DNA of 64,000 nt from Peribolospora baueri (taxonomy: Eukaryota > Basidiomycota > Peribolosporomycetes > Peribolosporales > Peribolosporaceae), in the NCBI GenBank assembly GCA_029717555.1, contig JAMDHS010000001.1, positions 558,001 to 622,000 of the forward strand. Reading direction: 5' to 3'. Positions within the stretch are counted from its first letter, which is position 1, and each line of letters starts with the position of its first letter. Positions 35,679-48,828 of this stretch are shown here, in pieces. The notes under the pieces are model-generated. The model had not been told where the DNA came from and ran no database searches. It saw only the letters and a list, made by a program, of their open reading frames with translations. A program made the position numbers and the translations under genes.

Positions 35679-36943
35679 GGTGTGGACGGTGACGGGGGAT
35701 GGCGTGCGAGGACCGAGTCGGGAAAGGGCGACCGAGTGGGTCGGTCGGAGAAAGACAGCGAGGCGGGACGGCAGTGAGAAAGGAGGAGAAGGCTTAGAAG
35801 GCGCCTCTTTAAACGAGGACGAGGCGAGGAGGGAGGAGGGAGGAGGGAAGGATGGGGGATGGGGGCGTTATAGAGTACGTTCGGGGCGGAAGGAAGGCCG
35901 AGGGGGGTGAAGGAACGAAGGGCCCGCGGGAGGGTTGGCTGGGCCAGCCAGCGCGCGAAAACTACGGCGAGATGCCTCCGATCGACAACCACGAACCCTC
36001 GAAGACGACCTTATCGCTTTTCATATCCCCGCCCATTGAGCGCAAGACAATTTTAATAAACAACGGTAATGGCGACGAGCGCCCAACCCGGCCTCGGTCC
36101 CGCTCCGTTCGAAGGGGGTCTCATCAGGTCAGCCCGCGCGCTCCGAGGCGACCCAACCCCGGAGGCAAGAAGAAATTGGGCCAAGCAGGAGGGGAGGGTC
36201 GAACAAGAAAAAAGGCTCCACGGCGGTCCATCACTAACCTACTTTATCGATCGTCTCCCCCTCGTCGCCCGCGATGGGTCATCGGCCCGCGGCTGCGAGG
36301 GAAGCGCGGGGGTGGAAGAGAAAGAAGACGAGGGCGGAAGGACGCATGACGGGCGTATGTCTGTCTGTTTGTATGTGCTTATTGCCTATTTCTTTTTGTA
36401 CGACTTACGCCAAACTCCCACTGCCGACGAACCAGGGTGTTCCCCTCCGCCGGTGGATGCGAAAACGTGAGTGAAGAGGCCGGCGGGCGGGATGGAAAGG
36501 AAGGGTTTGAATTGGCTGCACACAGGGTAGTGGTTACGTCCAGCGCAGATAGAAAAAAGAAGAAAGAGAAAGAAAGAAAGAAAGAAAGGAAGAAAGGTGT
36601 AAAGTCCCACAGCCCGCCAGCGCGAGTCTCCTGGTCGAGCGTCGAGCGTGGAGGGTCAATCTATCTCCATGTCCGCAACACACTGAACGAGCCTAGCCAG
36701 AAGCTTTGGAGAGGAAAGAGAAGACAACGACGAAGAGCGCAGCGCGACCGCTCCCCTTCCGATACAGACAGACGACGAGCAAGCTGTCCATCTCCCCACG
36801 AAGCACTTGGGAGCGGTCCCGCTCATCGGACGCGCAGATGCGACCTGTCTGGGGTCGCCTGAGTTTCTCCTTCCTCGGGGACCGCCGCCAGTGAATCCCT
36901 CCACTGGCGGGCGAAAGAGAGCCAAGTGGGCTCCAAACAAGAC
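35679..36943. other. Intergenic: oxidoreductase promoter and kinase 3' flank
   Basis: About 1.26 kb with no supported gene. There are purine-rich runs (GGAGGGAGGAGGG near 35828-35850) and an AAGAAAGAAAG tract near 36558-36595. The oxidoreductase promoter should be in the left part. Confidence 0.5.
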
Positions 36944-38382
36944 TTAGAACCCCTCCACGCTCCTCACATTCCTCCCTTCGTCGATCTCGATCCGCAGACC
37001 CCTCCCCCGCCATCGAGCCCCCTCGTCGTCCACGCCTGACGAGAACAGCTCGTAGCCTGGCATGTAGCGCGCCACGAAGGCGAAGACTTGCTGTGACGGT
37101 GCCGGATGAAAGAGAGGTGGTGGGCGGCAGAAAACGTGTCGTCAATGGGCGTCGCCGTCCGACGAAGTACACGAGCCAATCACCAAAAGACGAGACGGAA
37201 AGATGAAAGCGTTCCGCTCACCTCATCGGTCATCCCCGCCCCGTTCCTCTCTTTCATACACCGCTCTGCCTCAAGCCTCCAGTTGAACACGTCCTCCAAC
37301 CTTGAATGCTTGATCTGCACGAATGCGTCCAGATAGGGGTACCACGACTGCGCGTAGGAAGAGAGGGAGGTGTCTAGCGTGAGGAGGGAGGAAAGCGAGT
37401 GGTGGGCGAAGAACGGCGGTCGCGGAGGGGACGCGAGCGAGGACTTGAACGCGGTTTGAAAGGAAGAAGAGCCGAGCGTCGACACAGGCTCCGAGGACTC
37501 TTCATCAAGCGACCATCCTGCCCGTACTCTGGCCGCCCTCCACCGCCTACGAATCTCCCCCGTCCCGATTGGGGCAAAGCCGAGCGACCAGCCTTCGAAG
37601 AGGACGACGTCCAAGGGCGCGTCCACCCTCACCGTTTCCTTTGAGCGGTCGCCGTAGCCGCCGTGGGTGGATTTGTCAAAGATGGGCAGGTGGACCGTCG
37701 AAACCGTCTTGGCGTGTCCATCACTCGCCTTGGCAGCATCGGCAGCAAACGGCGGCTGTTCGTTGATCGCCTTGAGCCGAGAAAAAAGGATCGCTCCCAG
37801 GGCGAGATCGTGCGTACCTGGCTGGCCGCGGCCTTCGAGGAGGGAGTTGGACGGGTTGAGTGAGGCGACGCGCTTGAGGCCTTCGTACGGTAGGTAGAGG
37901 TCTGCGAGGGCAGCAGCAACAAGCAGGACGAAGATGAAATAGGACGTGCAAAATGGGACGAATGAAAATCGGTACGGGAGGCTCGACGAACCAACGAAGG
38001 CAACGGCTTACCATCCATGGACAACACTGCCAACTTGAGACCTCCGTTCTCCCTCTTGGCAAGATGCGCAGACAGGCGAGAGGAAAGCGTCGTCTTGCCT
38101 ACACCGGCGCCATGCAGGCGAAGAAAGATCTCAGTAATTCTTCTCCCAAGGCCACCACCTGCCCTTCATCGTGATCCTGCACTTGTTCAGCCAAGACATG
38201 TCCTGCCGATGATGACAGGCCTTTCAGGCGTAAAACTCACCGCTCCCCTGAGGACCCTGCAACCCGACGAACAAAGGCGGACCTCGCCCTGCACTGGCCC
38301 TAGACCTCCAGATTTTGTCCCTATGCACCTCCAGCTGTCTCGCAATGTGCTTGGCCACCAAGCGCACCTTGTAGGCACTCAT
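36944..38382 (-). CDS. P-loop kinase of the D-glycerate 3-kinase/Tda10 family
   Basis: Family members phosphorylate D-glycerate (plant GLYK) or are the yeast ATP-binding protein Tda10. Exons in order: MSAYKVRLVAKHIARQLEVH ... LFVGLQGPQGSG ending in the Walker A, spliced to KTTLSSRLSAHLAKRENG with VLSMD; then DLYLPYEGLKRVASLNPSN and GRGQPGTHDLALG, the family signature for nucleotide/substrate contacts; VRVDAPLDVVLFEGWSLGF (FEGW motif); YPYLDAFVQIKHSRLEDVF; and the last exon FAFVARYMPGYELF with RGLRIEIDEGRNV. All key motifs are present. ATG 38382 follows a probable 5' UTR intron (GTGAGTGATA donor, CGCCCGCAG acceptor). A stop upstream in frame excludes a longer start. It is divergent from YPT1. 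Confidence 0.88.
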
Positions 38383-40671
<2,289 letters not shown>

Positions 40672-41221
40672 ATCTGTTCGTCGGTCAGTTCATTTGGCCA
40701 GGGTCGGGAGCCGGTCGTCGTTGGTCGGGGTAGCGTGTAGTTCACTTCTCCTCTGTCTTCATGTAGTAGTGTTTTATATGGCTCTCACTTCTGTGCCTCC
40801 TCCCCGTCCTTCTTTCGTGGTTCGTCCGTAAGCCCGCCCGTCCGCCCGTCTGTCTGTTTGTGTCACCTTTACCCCACCCCCTTCTTCCGCTTCTTCCTTC
40901 CGTCCAATCTTGACCATTTGACATTCTCAGATCGGTCCCGTTCGGGGTTTCGTCTCGTACACGTGCTACTGGTGTTTGCTCCTCTCTATGCGTCTGTCTG
41001 GGCGTTCACTCACTCTCCAGATGTAGAGGACCAAATAAGGGATGAGTGACTATTAGAGAGATACCTCGTCCTTAGAAAGGTCGTGACAGAAGAGGCGTAT
41101 TACTGCGACATCCTACGGCGATGTGCTGACATCAGATTCGCTTGTTCAGATTAACAGAGCCCTCGCATGCCGCAGTCTGGCCCTTCTTGCCGCAGCATAT
41201 CCACCGCTTCCTAAATTTCTT
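40672..41221. other. Intergenic, YPT1 3' flank and RPA43 promoter
   Basis: About 550 bp between tandem plus-strand genes. It holds pyrimidine-rich tracts; no further gene. A three-codon upstream frame (ATG TGC TGA, 41120-41128) precedes the RPA43 start. Confidence 0.4.
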
Positions 41222-43213
41222 ATGAGCACCAATTTGACGAATCCCAAGCTACCCCCATCCCCTCCCTCCCTCCTTTACATGGCAGCCGTCGCCTCGCCCC
41301 CGGCCGCCACCAGCGCCATGGGCGACTCTCCTTCACATACACAATCTGACTCATCTCTGCCCGCTGTGCACGCGCACAAGAAGCACAAGAAGCGCAGTTC
41401 CGCGGATCTCTCCGATGAGCAGCCTGCTTCCTCTTCATCGTCGAAGAAGGACAAGAAGGAAAAGAAGAAGAAGAGTCGCAGCTCCGATGCCAGCGGGGAC
41501 AGAATGGCAGAAGTGAGAGCGGTGGATAGAGCAGACGAGGGTGCGGGAAAGAGCGCGTCATCCGCCTCTTTGGCATTCCGGGTCATGTACCCTTTGATCA
41601 CGCTCACAATCCCACCGGTCTTCGCGAGCGACCCCGTGCGGGGCGTGAGGGAGACGCTGGACTCGCTAGTGATGCGGTAAGCCAGCATCCTTTAGTTTTT
41701 GTCTCGTCTCGTGCTTTTAATTCAATGCTCCTACAATACACCGGAGCGACGTTGGATGATCCTAAGTCTACCTCTTTTGAACCGCGACCCTCCTTTCCAG
41801 ATACCTCCCGGCACCTGTGTCAGGCATCCTTCTCACACACATGGAGCACTCCTTCATGTCCAATAATGCGGAGGTCATTGGAGACTGCCCCTTTGCCGTC
41901 GTCAAGGTCGGCTTTGAGGCTCTCGTCTGGCGGCCAAAGGTTGGCATGAAAATGGGTGAGCGTTCCATGCATACGTGTGCTTTCCCCAGCCTTCCAGCCG
42001 CCAATGCGTAGCTGATTGAGTTGGAGCTTTTTCCCTTTCTCCGACGATATGGCGGGGTTGGTTACAGATGGTCGGATATCCGTCTCATCACCAGACCATG
42101 TTGCCCTCCTCGTCCACTCCACCTTCAATGCCTCCATCCCGGCACACCACTTACCGAGCCAGGAGTACGAGTTCATTTGGGATGAGGAACGCGCAGGCGA
42201 TGCGGAAAGCGGAGCAGCGGAAGAAGAGGACAAGGCGAGTGTAGGTCCACATCGGTCGATGGGGTACTGGGTACGGAAGTCGGACGGAGCGCGATTAGGC
42301 GGGAAAGATGGACGATTGGAGTTTACCGTCGTCGGGTGAGTGTGGTCTCGGACTGTGTTCTCGGCGCTGTTGGCTCGTGGGGACGTTTGCGCTGATGACC
42401 GCTTGCCTGCCACTGTCGAATAGGATGACCATCGCGAATCACATGATCTCTCTCCACGGCTCACTACTCTCCGACCCCTTCTCCGTGCCATGGTCCCTCC
42501 GGGCTGAGGTCGCACCGCTCTCCACCACGGACGCCGCATCGTCCTCCCAAACGGGTGCGGCTTCTGCGTATGATGATGACGACGAGTCTGACGACGACGA
42601 CGACGACGACGCTACCGAAGGTCCGCGAAGTCGTAAGCCCTACGGTTCCCACGTCAAGTTCGATGACGACAACAACGACGACGGCGGGAACGATGGAGCT
42701 GCTGGTGTGGTGAACGAGAGCGTAAATCTGCCGGAGGTTGATGGTGCCATGGCAGAGGATGAGAATAGGAAGGAGAAGGACAAGGAGAAGCGGAGGGACA
42801 AGGAGAAGAGCAAGGAGAAGCGCAAGGACAAGGAGGGGGAGAAAGGCGAGTTAGCCGAGAAGGACAAGAAGACGAAGAGCAAAGAGGCGGAGAAGACGCC
42901 CAAGAGTACACTCAAGAAGCTTGCCACCTCCTTCTCAGACCGGGAAGCGGCGCTTCGGGGAACGCCGGTCAGTTCGCCGCGAGTGGTACGTTTCGCGGAC
43001 GAGGAAGAGGCGAAAGCTTCTATGGTGGCGGCCGCGAGGTCTCCTTCGACGACTGCTAGGGAGAAGGAAGGCAAGGAGAAAGAGAAGAAGAGCAAGAAGC
43101 GCAAGAAGGAGAGTTTGGATGGCGCGGCGGGCAAGAGCGACGACGACGGAGTTGGAAGCAGCGCGGCGAGTACGCGGAAGAGCTCAAAGAAGTCGCGCAA
43201 GGACAAGGTATAG
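41222..43213 (+). CDS. RPA43: RNA polymerase I subunit A43
   Basis: A43 with A14 forms the Pol I stalk that contacts initiation factor Rrn3; nucleolar. The N-terminus has a Ser/Lys-rich segment, then SLAFRVMYPLITLTIPPVFA. The stalk OB-fold region reads YLPAPVSGILLTHMEHSFMS, CPFAVVKVGFEALVWRPKVG, DGRISVSSPDHVALLVHSTF and NASIPAHHLP, the standard Rpa43 layout, then YWVRKSDGARLGGKDGRLEF and NHMISLHGSLL. After this come an Asp/Glu tract (coded by a GAC run near 42580-42615) and a long Lys/Glu/Asp-rich tail of about 200 residues, much longer than in yeast. ATG 41222 is the first in frame; 41279 and 41318 are alternatives. It is convergent with the ZNF706-like gene. Confidence 0.9.
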
Positions 43214-43667
43214 GCGGATGGCTTGACCGAAGTTTCCCGCCCTCAGTCGGAATTGCCGGCGATGCTGGTACTATTCATGGCGACATATTTGGTCAACCGC
43301 GTCGCCTAATGATATCGCTTTTTTGGATGTCACCACCAAGACGTGCTTTTGCACTAGCTGGTGTCTACCTGCGGGGTAGCGTGGGTTTGCTCCTCCAGCA
43401 CTCTTTCCCTGTATTCCTAACTTCAGAATCGGCGGATGATTGCAAGAATGGCGCTCATTCGAATGCGTTCCTTGAACACGCCTTTGCTCCGTCATCTATG
43501 TATCAGAGGAAGATCATCCTATGCGAGCCAAATGCATCTTCGAAGTCTTGCTCCACTCCCCTCTCTTCTCGGTCGAGCTGCGACGCCGTTCCACTTGCCA
43601 GCGGACGACGCGAACGCCCCGAGGAATAGGGGAGAATCGAACCCGAAAGTCGAGCTAAAGCCGCGTA
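43214..43667. other. Convergent 3' flanks, RPA43 / zinc finger gene
   Basis: About 450 bp between facing stop codons. Nothing recognisable. Confidence 0.4.
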
Positions 43668-44373
43668 TTACGTCTTGAAAGATTCCTCAGTTGGAAGCGT
43701 GTCCTTTGGATGTTTTGAGGCGAAGTGACTTTCTAGGACCTTGTATCCCTGTGTTGCGAAGTGGGAGCGAGGAGACGCAGTGGGATGTGGCGAGTGTACC
43801 AGGTTGAGCGTAGCTTCCTCCTCCTCGACCGCATTGCCCCGCCATGTTCAGTCTAGACTGGAAGCGCTGGCGCGCCCACATCCCCGACCAACATACTCAC
43901 CGGCACCTGGAGCATGCACTGAGGGCAGGTGAATTTGAGACCTTGCTGTCGCGCCGTGCCCAGTTGAGAGCTTCCACCTGGCCCAGTGTAGGTTTCATGA
44001 TCATGGAAAGCGCAGAGAAGAGAGAAAGAACGAGTAAGGCGACGAAAGTGTGCTGTGTGCTGGTGCTAACGCACACAAGACGACAATTCAACGATGGAGA
44101 CTTGGACAAAGAAGGGCGTATTCTTCCACTTCGTTCAAAGCACGCACCTGCCGCTTTGGCTTGCTTGACCTGCGCCTTCGCGCTATTCGTCGACGCGGAG
44201 AAGGGAACGAGAGACAGCGCTCAGGGTCAGCTTGGGGTTCTGTTGCTCAGGCAGAGCATGGCTGCCTGCCTCTCTGCCCGTTATGCCCCTCCCCGGTCCA
44301 TTAGAGAAAACGCGAAAAATATTAACAGCGCGCGTACTCACCGTGCCTGCTCCTTGGCGTGCCCCCGGACCAT
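43668..44373 (-). CDS. ZNF706/At2g23090-type small C2H2 zinc finger protein
   Basis: Too exon-fragmented to show as one open frame. Four exons: 44373-44342, 44182-44148, 43977-43901, 43748-43668, in phase, 74 residues. The N-terminus is MVRGHAKEQARAKAQVKQAK, a basic Ala/Gln/Lys helix like the one in human ZNF706 (76 residues). A single C2H2 finger spans exons 3 and 4: Cys-x2-Cys in FTCPQCMLQVP, 12 residues, His-x4-His in ESHFASKHP. It is followed by KDTLPTEE, close to the ZNF706 end (KHPKTPLPPE). The role of this family is poorly known; the human protein is nuclear and linked to translation and stemness control. The spacing and flanking match make the model convincing despite its small size. 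Confidence 0.85.
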
Positions 44374-44783
44374 GCTTGCACGACTTGTGAGAGGAAGGAC
44401 GACTTGGGGTAGGAAGGGATTGTCGAAACGCAGGTGTCCATCAATATATTGAAATCTCACAGCCAGGCTTGACCCGATTTGATCGAGTCGCCGCAGTCAG
44501 GGCGCGGGCGAGGTCCGGTCGGCCTCTCCGACGCGCATATGTTTGGATACGATCACCGTCTGATCTTTGTCCCTTCTTCACCCCTTCATTAGCTCCCTCC
44601 CTTTGGCTGTCATTTTCAACACTCTGAGAGCGAGACCAGACGAGAGGAGCCGAGGTCGACGCCACGTATCCCGACGAAGCACGGCTATCATAGCACGCCT
44701 CACAATCCCAAGCTCAAAGGGAATTCTCGTAGCGCGTGCAGATCGTCTAGGCCCCTGCCTCCCGCTTGCGACCCTAGTCGTCC
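44374..44783. other. Divergent promoter, zinc finger gene / coiled-coil gene
   Basis: About 410 bp between two start codons pointing away from each other; likely a shared bidirectional promoter. No TATA box that I trust. Confidence 0.45.
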
Positions 44784-47700
44784 ATGGCTGGCCTGGGTGT
44801 CAACCCCGGCCCCGTATTTCGTGATGTTCTTCCACCGGTCGTCCACGACGACGCCTCCGACACCCCCTCCCTTCCTCCCATCTCCCCCTCCCAGTCGCTG
44901 GCGGACCTAGAGTCGCATGTGCGCAGCTCAACGTCCATCGACGAGTTTACTCGGATTATTACCGAGTATCGTCTTACATCTCGAGCTGGCCATTGGAGGG
45001 GAGGCTCCTCCTCTTCCGAGTCTGCCTTCCGAAGCGATCGTGATCGCGGTGGGCGATTCGTCGGGTCGGGTCGGGGAAAGGTGGCCATATGGATGGTGGA
45101 CGAAGCGACAGGGTGCATTTGTTGTGAGAAGGAGGATTGTCAGGTTGGGCGAGAAGTGAAGGAGGAGTGGGCTGGGTTAGAGGCGGACCTAAGGCTCAGC
45201 GCTGGTGAGTGCTCAGACTTTTCCGAATCGTGTAAGCTTACTTGGTGTGGCTTCTAATGTTGTGGACGCAAGCATGGACGAGCGCTCTCGCCTCTGACTG
45301 AAAATCTTCGTTTACGTTTTGCTTTCCTAACCTCCTCTTCGCAGAGATCGGTCAGGCTCTCCTGCGGAAGGTGGACGTTTTGGAACGCAAAGGCGAGGAC
45401 GACCGTGAAAGCTTTGTACTGCAGGTGAGCCGGTGGCCGTCCTATGGTCGGGATGGAGAAAAAATATAGTAGAGATTGGCGTGTCTTACTCTTTCTTTTT
45501 CTTTGTCTGGTCAGCGAGACCAACTGATGTCTCGATTGACCGCGTCCATCAAAGAGCGCTCGCTTCTTGGCCGCGGCTTGACGCAGGCGAACCTCAACTT
45601 GGAGGCCGCAGAGTCATCGAACAGAGCCATTCTTCGAGAGCTGGACGACGTGAGGGGACAGGTGGCCCGGCTAATCACTTCTCAGGCCCGCTCCGTGGGC
45701 TTGGAAGGCAGGGGAGAGCGTCTGGCGCAGCAAGTGGAGGATCTTGAGCAGGAGCTTGAAGTGCAGAGGAAGCGCGTGACCGAGGCCGAGAGGCGGGAAA
45801 GGGGTGTGAAGGACAAGTGCGAGGAGCTTCAGGGTACTCTAGCGCGGCTGAGGTGGGAGAAGGAACAGGTGGTAATAGCAGCAGGTAAGGTGGATGAGGA
45901 GGTCATGGAGAAAGCGAAAGAGAGGATACGAAACTTCGCACAACCGGTGAGTATGACGAGCTCTTTCTGCATCTTGTGATATTCTCACTTCCATTCATTT
46001 TTCTTTGGCTCGCTCCTGCAGGTGACCGGCACACAACATGTCTCTCCCGAGATCGTTGAGCTTCTTGAGTCCCTCGTCGCAGACAATGAATCTCTACAAG
46101 CCTCCAAGGCCGAGATGGAGTCACTCCTCACCTCCACACGAGAGGAGCTCAAGACCCTTCGCGACGGGGCTTCAGAACTACTCCTCTCTGCAGCTGCGCG
46201 TGCGGAGACGAGCTTCGAGAATCAGACGACGCCGACGCTTTCGGAGGAGCTCTTTCCTCGCAGTCTCCCAAAGGCTTGGGTGGACAGTCCTCTAGGGAGC
46301 AGAGTTAGCAGTCCCACACCATCGTCTGGGCCGCTGGCGAGTTCTTCAACACCTGCACGATCCGTACAACGCACTGTTGAGACTCCGGTTACAGCCGCTC
46401 CTCCGCCTCCTTCGTCCCATTCGGCAAGCAGTGATAGGGAGAGTCGCGAGCCACATCCCGAGACGCGCACGGCCACCTTGCCCGTCCTCCTCGACTACTG
46501 TTCCAAGCTGTTCGCACGGTTGGCGAGCGCGGATCCGCCCACGATCGAGAAGAGACTGCAGAGACAGCGACTTGCAGGTGACGTTGGTCATCTGGCGAGA
46601 GTCACTATCAAAGGGTTGTTAAATGATGTGAGCCTTTGTGTTTTGCCAGTCCGTCTGCTGGCCCGAGAAGAGCCTCCGCTCATTGTTAACTCCGCCAACA
46701 TTTTGGCATACTGTGCTGTAGATTGATGGCCTCCGAGACCACTTCCGCAAAGTCCTGGAAAGCGAACGTTCTTCTCTTGCCAAGGATGGCTCGTCGCTTG
46801 GCTCTGCCGGCCTCGATGCCGCTGCCGGGGCCGTCGGGAACGAGTCTCTAGTGTCTCGAAAGGACTTTATATCGCTCGTCAAGCTCTTCCGCGACGTGTT
46901 CGCTGAGATGGCCAGGCTCCGTGGAGTAGTGAACGAAGTCGGGCTTCACCCCTCTTCGGCGGAGAAGATCCTTGAGGACTTTACTCGCGGTGGGACGGGT
47001 CAGCTGGCGCCGAAGGACGCGGACAAGGCGAGCGGGTGGATGGCTCCTCTGAGTCGACTATTGGGGAGCACTGCCGGACAGCAACCCAAAGGCCCGGAGA
47101 GTGGCAATGTTCAACAACGCTCTTCAATGGCGGGGAAAGCTGCCCCGTCTCTGTCCACGGCCCCCAGTTTTGAAAAGAGTTTCAGCGCCCCACAACGTCC
47201 GGGGATCAAAGCTGCGCCTGCTGCCATGTCCTCGACGGTCGCGGTGGAGATCAAGAGTGGCGCCGCGCGATCTTCGTCCTCTTCCTCGGCAGACGGAAGG
47301 CCAGGTTCAGGTGTGGGCACTGGTCAAGACCTGTCGGCCGTTCCCTTCTCGTCCGCTTCTCCGCCGTCTGTACGACGCAGCACGTTGACGCGCGCGCAGA
47401 GTCGCAATCTCCACGGCCTCTTTGCCGGCGCGGCCACTGGCGCCCCTCGTGGCCTGAAGGGTGGCATCCCGGATCAGTGGGAGATCATCGAGAATGATGT
47501 CGCCGGAGGTACGCCTCGATTGCGCACGACGCGGTCGGGGACCGATCGACCACGTGGAAGACCTTTCTCAACCGTGGACGATGCGGCGCTCGGTGGTGTG
47601 GGGAATGAGGGCGATGAAGACGACCAGGACGGCGATGGAACGGGTGATTTCCGCACCACGCTCCTCGAGCGCACCCTCCTCCCACGGGGTCTGTCCGACT

Positions 47701-48326
47701 CTTCTATCCGTTCTACTTTCCTCGCTCACGGACACGCGTCTCCTCTCAACCGCGTCGTCACGCCGGCTACGTTAGCGCTCAGCTCGCCTAGCAATGGAAC
47801 GGCCGCTGCTGGAGCAAGCGCCGCAGGGAGCTTTGCCGGCGCGAGTGGTCGGACGCCCGCTCCCAGTGCTAACGAGGGCGTGTTCGGCGGGATATCCGCT
47901 CGCATTCGAGGATTGCCGTTCGCGGGTTTGGGAGTGGGGATAGGAGGAGGCGGTGGAAGCGTTACGGGCAGTGCTAGCCCTTCCGCACCCGCTTCGCCTG
48001 ATCGCGACCGTCATTTTCATCCACCATCCGGAGGGCCTGGGAAGAACATCTATGGGCTGCCGGTGGGACCCGTTCCCTTGGGACGTGCGAAGAGCGTGTC
48101 GAACCGGGGTACATCGGCGAGAAATGCGGCGGCAGGGCCCTCATCTTCAAATCAGGGAGATGATGGATCGCGCTCCATGTCGACCAGCCAGGGGAACCGT
48201 GATGGGGGCGGAGGTAGACTGTGGAATGTCGTCGGCGGCCTCGCCAGCGCGGCTTTGCCGGACCAGGGAGGAAAGATCGGAAAAGGAAGCCGGAAGGGCG
48301 AGGGAATGGATGGCAAGTTCTTCTAG
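44784..48326 (+). CDS. Long coiled-coil protein with CC1-box-like motif, function unknown
   Basis: I do not recognise this as a named fungal family. Exon 1 starts at ATG 44784 and ends 45204; exon 2 starts 45345. The N-terminal 65 residues include IDEFTRIITEYRL. Across intron 1 reads LRLSAEIGQALLRKVDVLER, which resembles the HAPN/TRAK and BICD CC1 box that binds dynein light intermediate chain (TRAK1: IELAARIGQALLKRN). A coiled coil follows over about 250 residues (RDQLMSRLTASIKERSLLG; LAQQVEDLEQELEVQRKRV; EIVELLESLVADNESLQ). Then comes a helical block, GLLNDIDGLRDHFRKVLESE, and SLVKLFRDVFAEMARLRGV, which looks conserved. The last 400 residues are Ser/Gly-rich and disordered, with a Phe-Phe end. 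The stop is at 48324-48326. Coiled-coil nature is plain; the dynein link is inference only. Confidence 0.75.
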
Positions 48327-48828
48327 TTCGTCGGTAATCAAGATAGTCTTTCCCTGCAGTACCCCCTTCGCCTTTCTCTCTCGTCTCTTACACTTTCGTT
48401 TTCGCTGCCCCAGTTAGTCTTACTGCTGCTCGTTTTGCTTTCATATGCCGCTCGCGCTGCATCGTTCCTTCCGTGATATGAATACCTCGGAATACCTTCG
48501 CCCTCACCGGTCGGTCAGGCAGTGATGCCCCGTCCTTGTACGTACGACCGAGATACCACCCTCCTCCCGTCGTCCCTCTTACTCCACATCCGTATGCACG
48601 TGTTATAACACCACTGCCGTTAGCGGGATCGGCCAGTTGTCCCGCCCCGTGCCTGTGGCGCAACAGGGAACGTACACGCGTACGAACGTGTTTGGTGTTC
48701 CTTCGGGCGCCATCATGGCCAAGGTCGTCCACCCATCCCTTCTCCCGCTACCTGTCTTGTCCGGATGCTCACCTTCTCTTGCTTTAGGACCCCAACTTAA
48801 ACGTCGTCAGGTCATCGAGCCCGCAAGA
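48327..48828. other. Intergenic, coiled-coil gene 3' flank and phosphatase promoter
   Basis: About 500 bp. An in-frame ATG at 48715 could extend the next gene upstream, but the added residues have no recognisable feature. Otherwise nothing. Confidence 0.4.

Noticed and set aside
34821-35777. Long plus-strand open frame opposite the Gfo/Idh oxidoreductase
   Set aside because: Arg/Lys/Gly-rich, low-complexity shadow of GC-rich introns and exons on the minus strand; no family signature.
43301-43660. Plus-strand open frames after RPA43
   Set aside because: No domain, atypical composition, and the region lies in the convergent 3' UTR zone of two real genes.
48715-48828. Upstream in-frame ATG extending the Dcr2-like phosphatase by 38 residues
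   Set aside because: The hydrophobic anchor works better near the N-terminus from ATG 48829; the extension has no recognisable feature.
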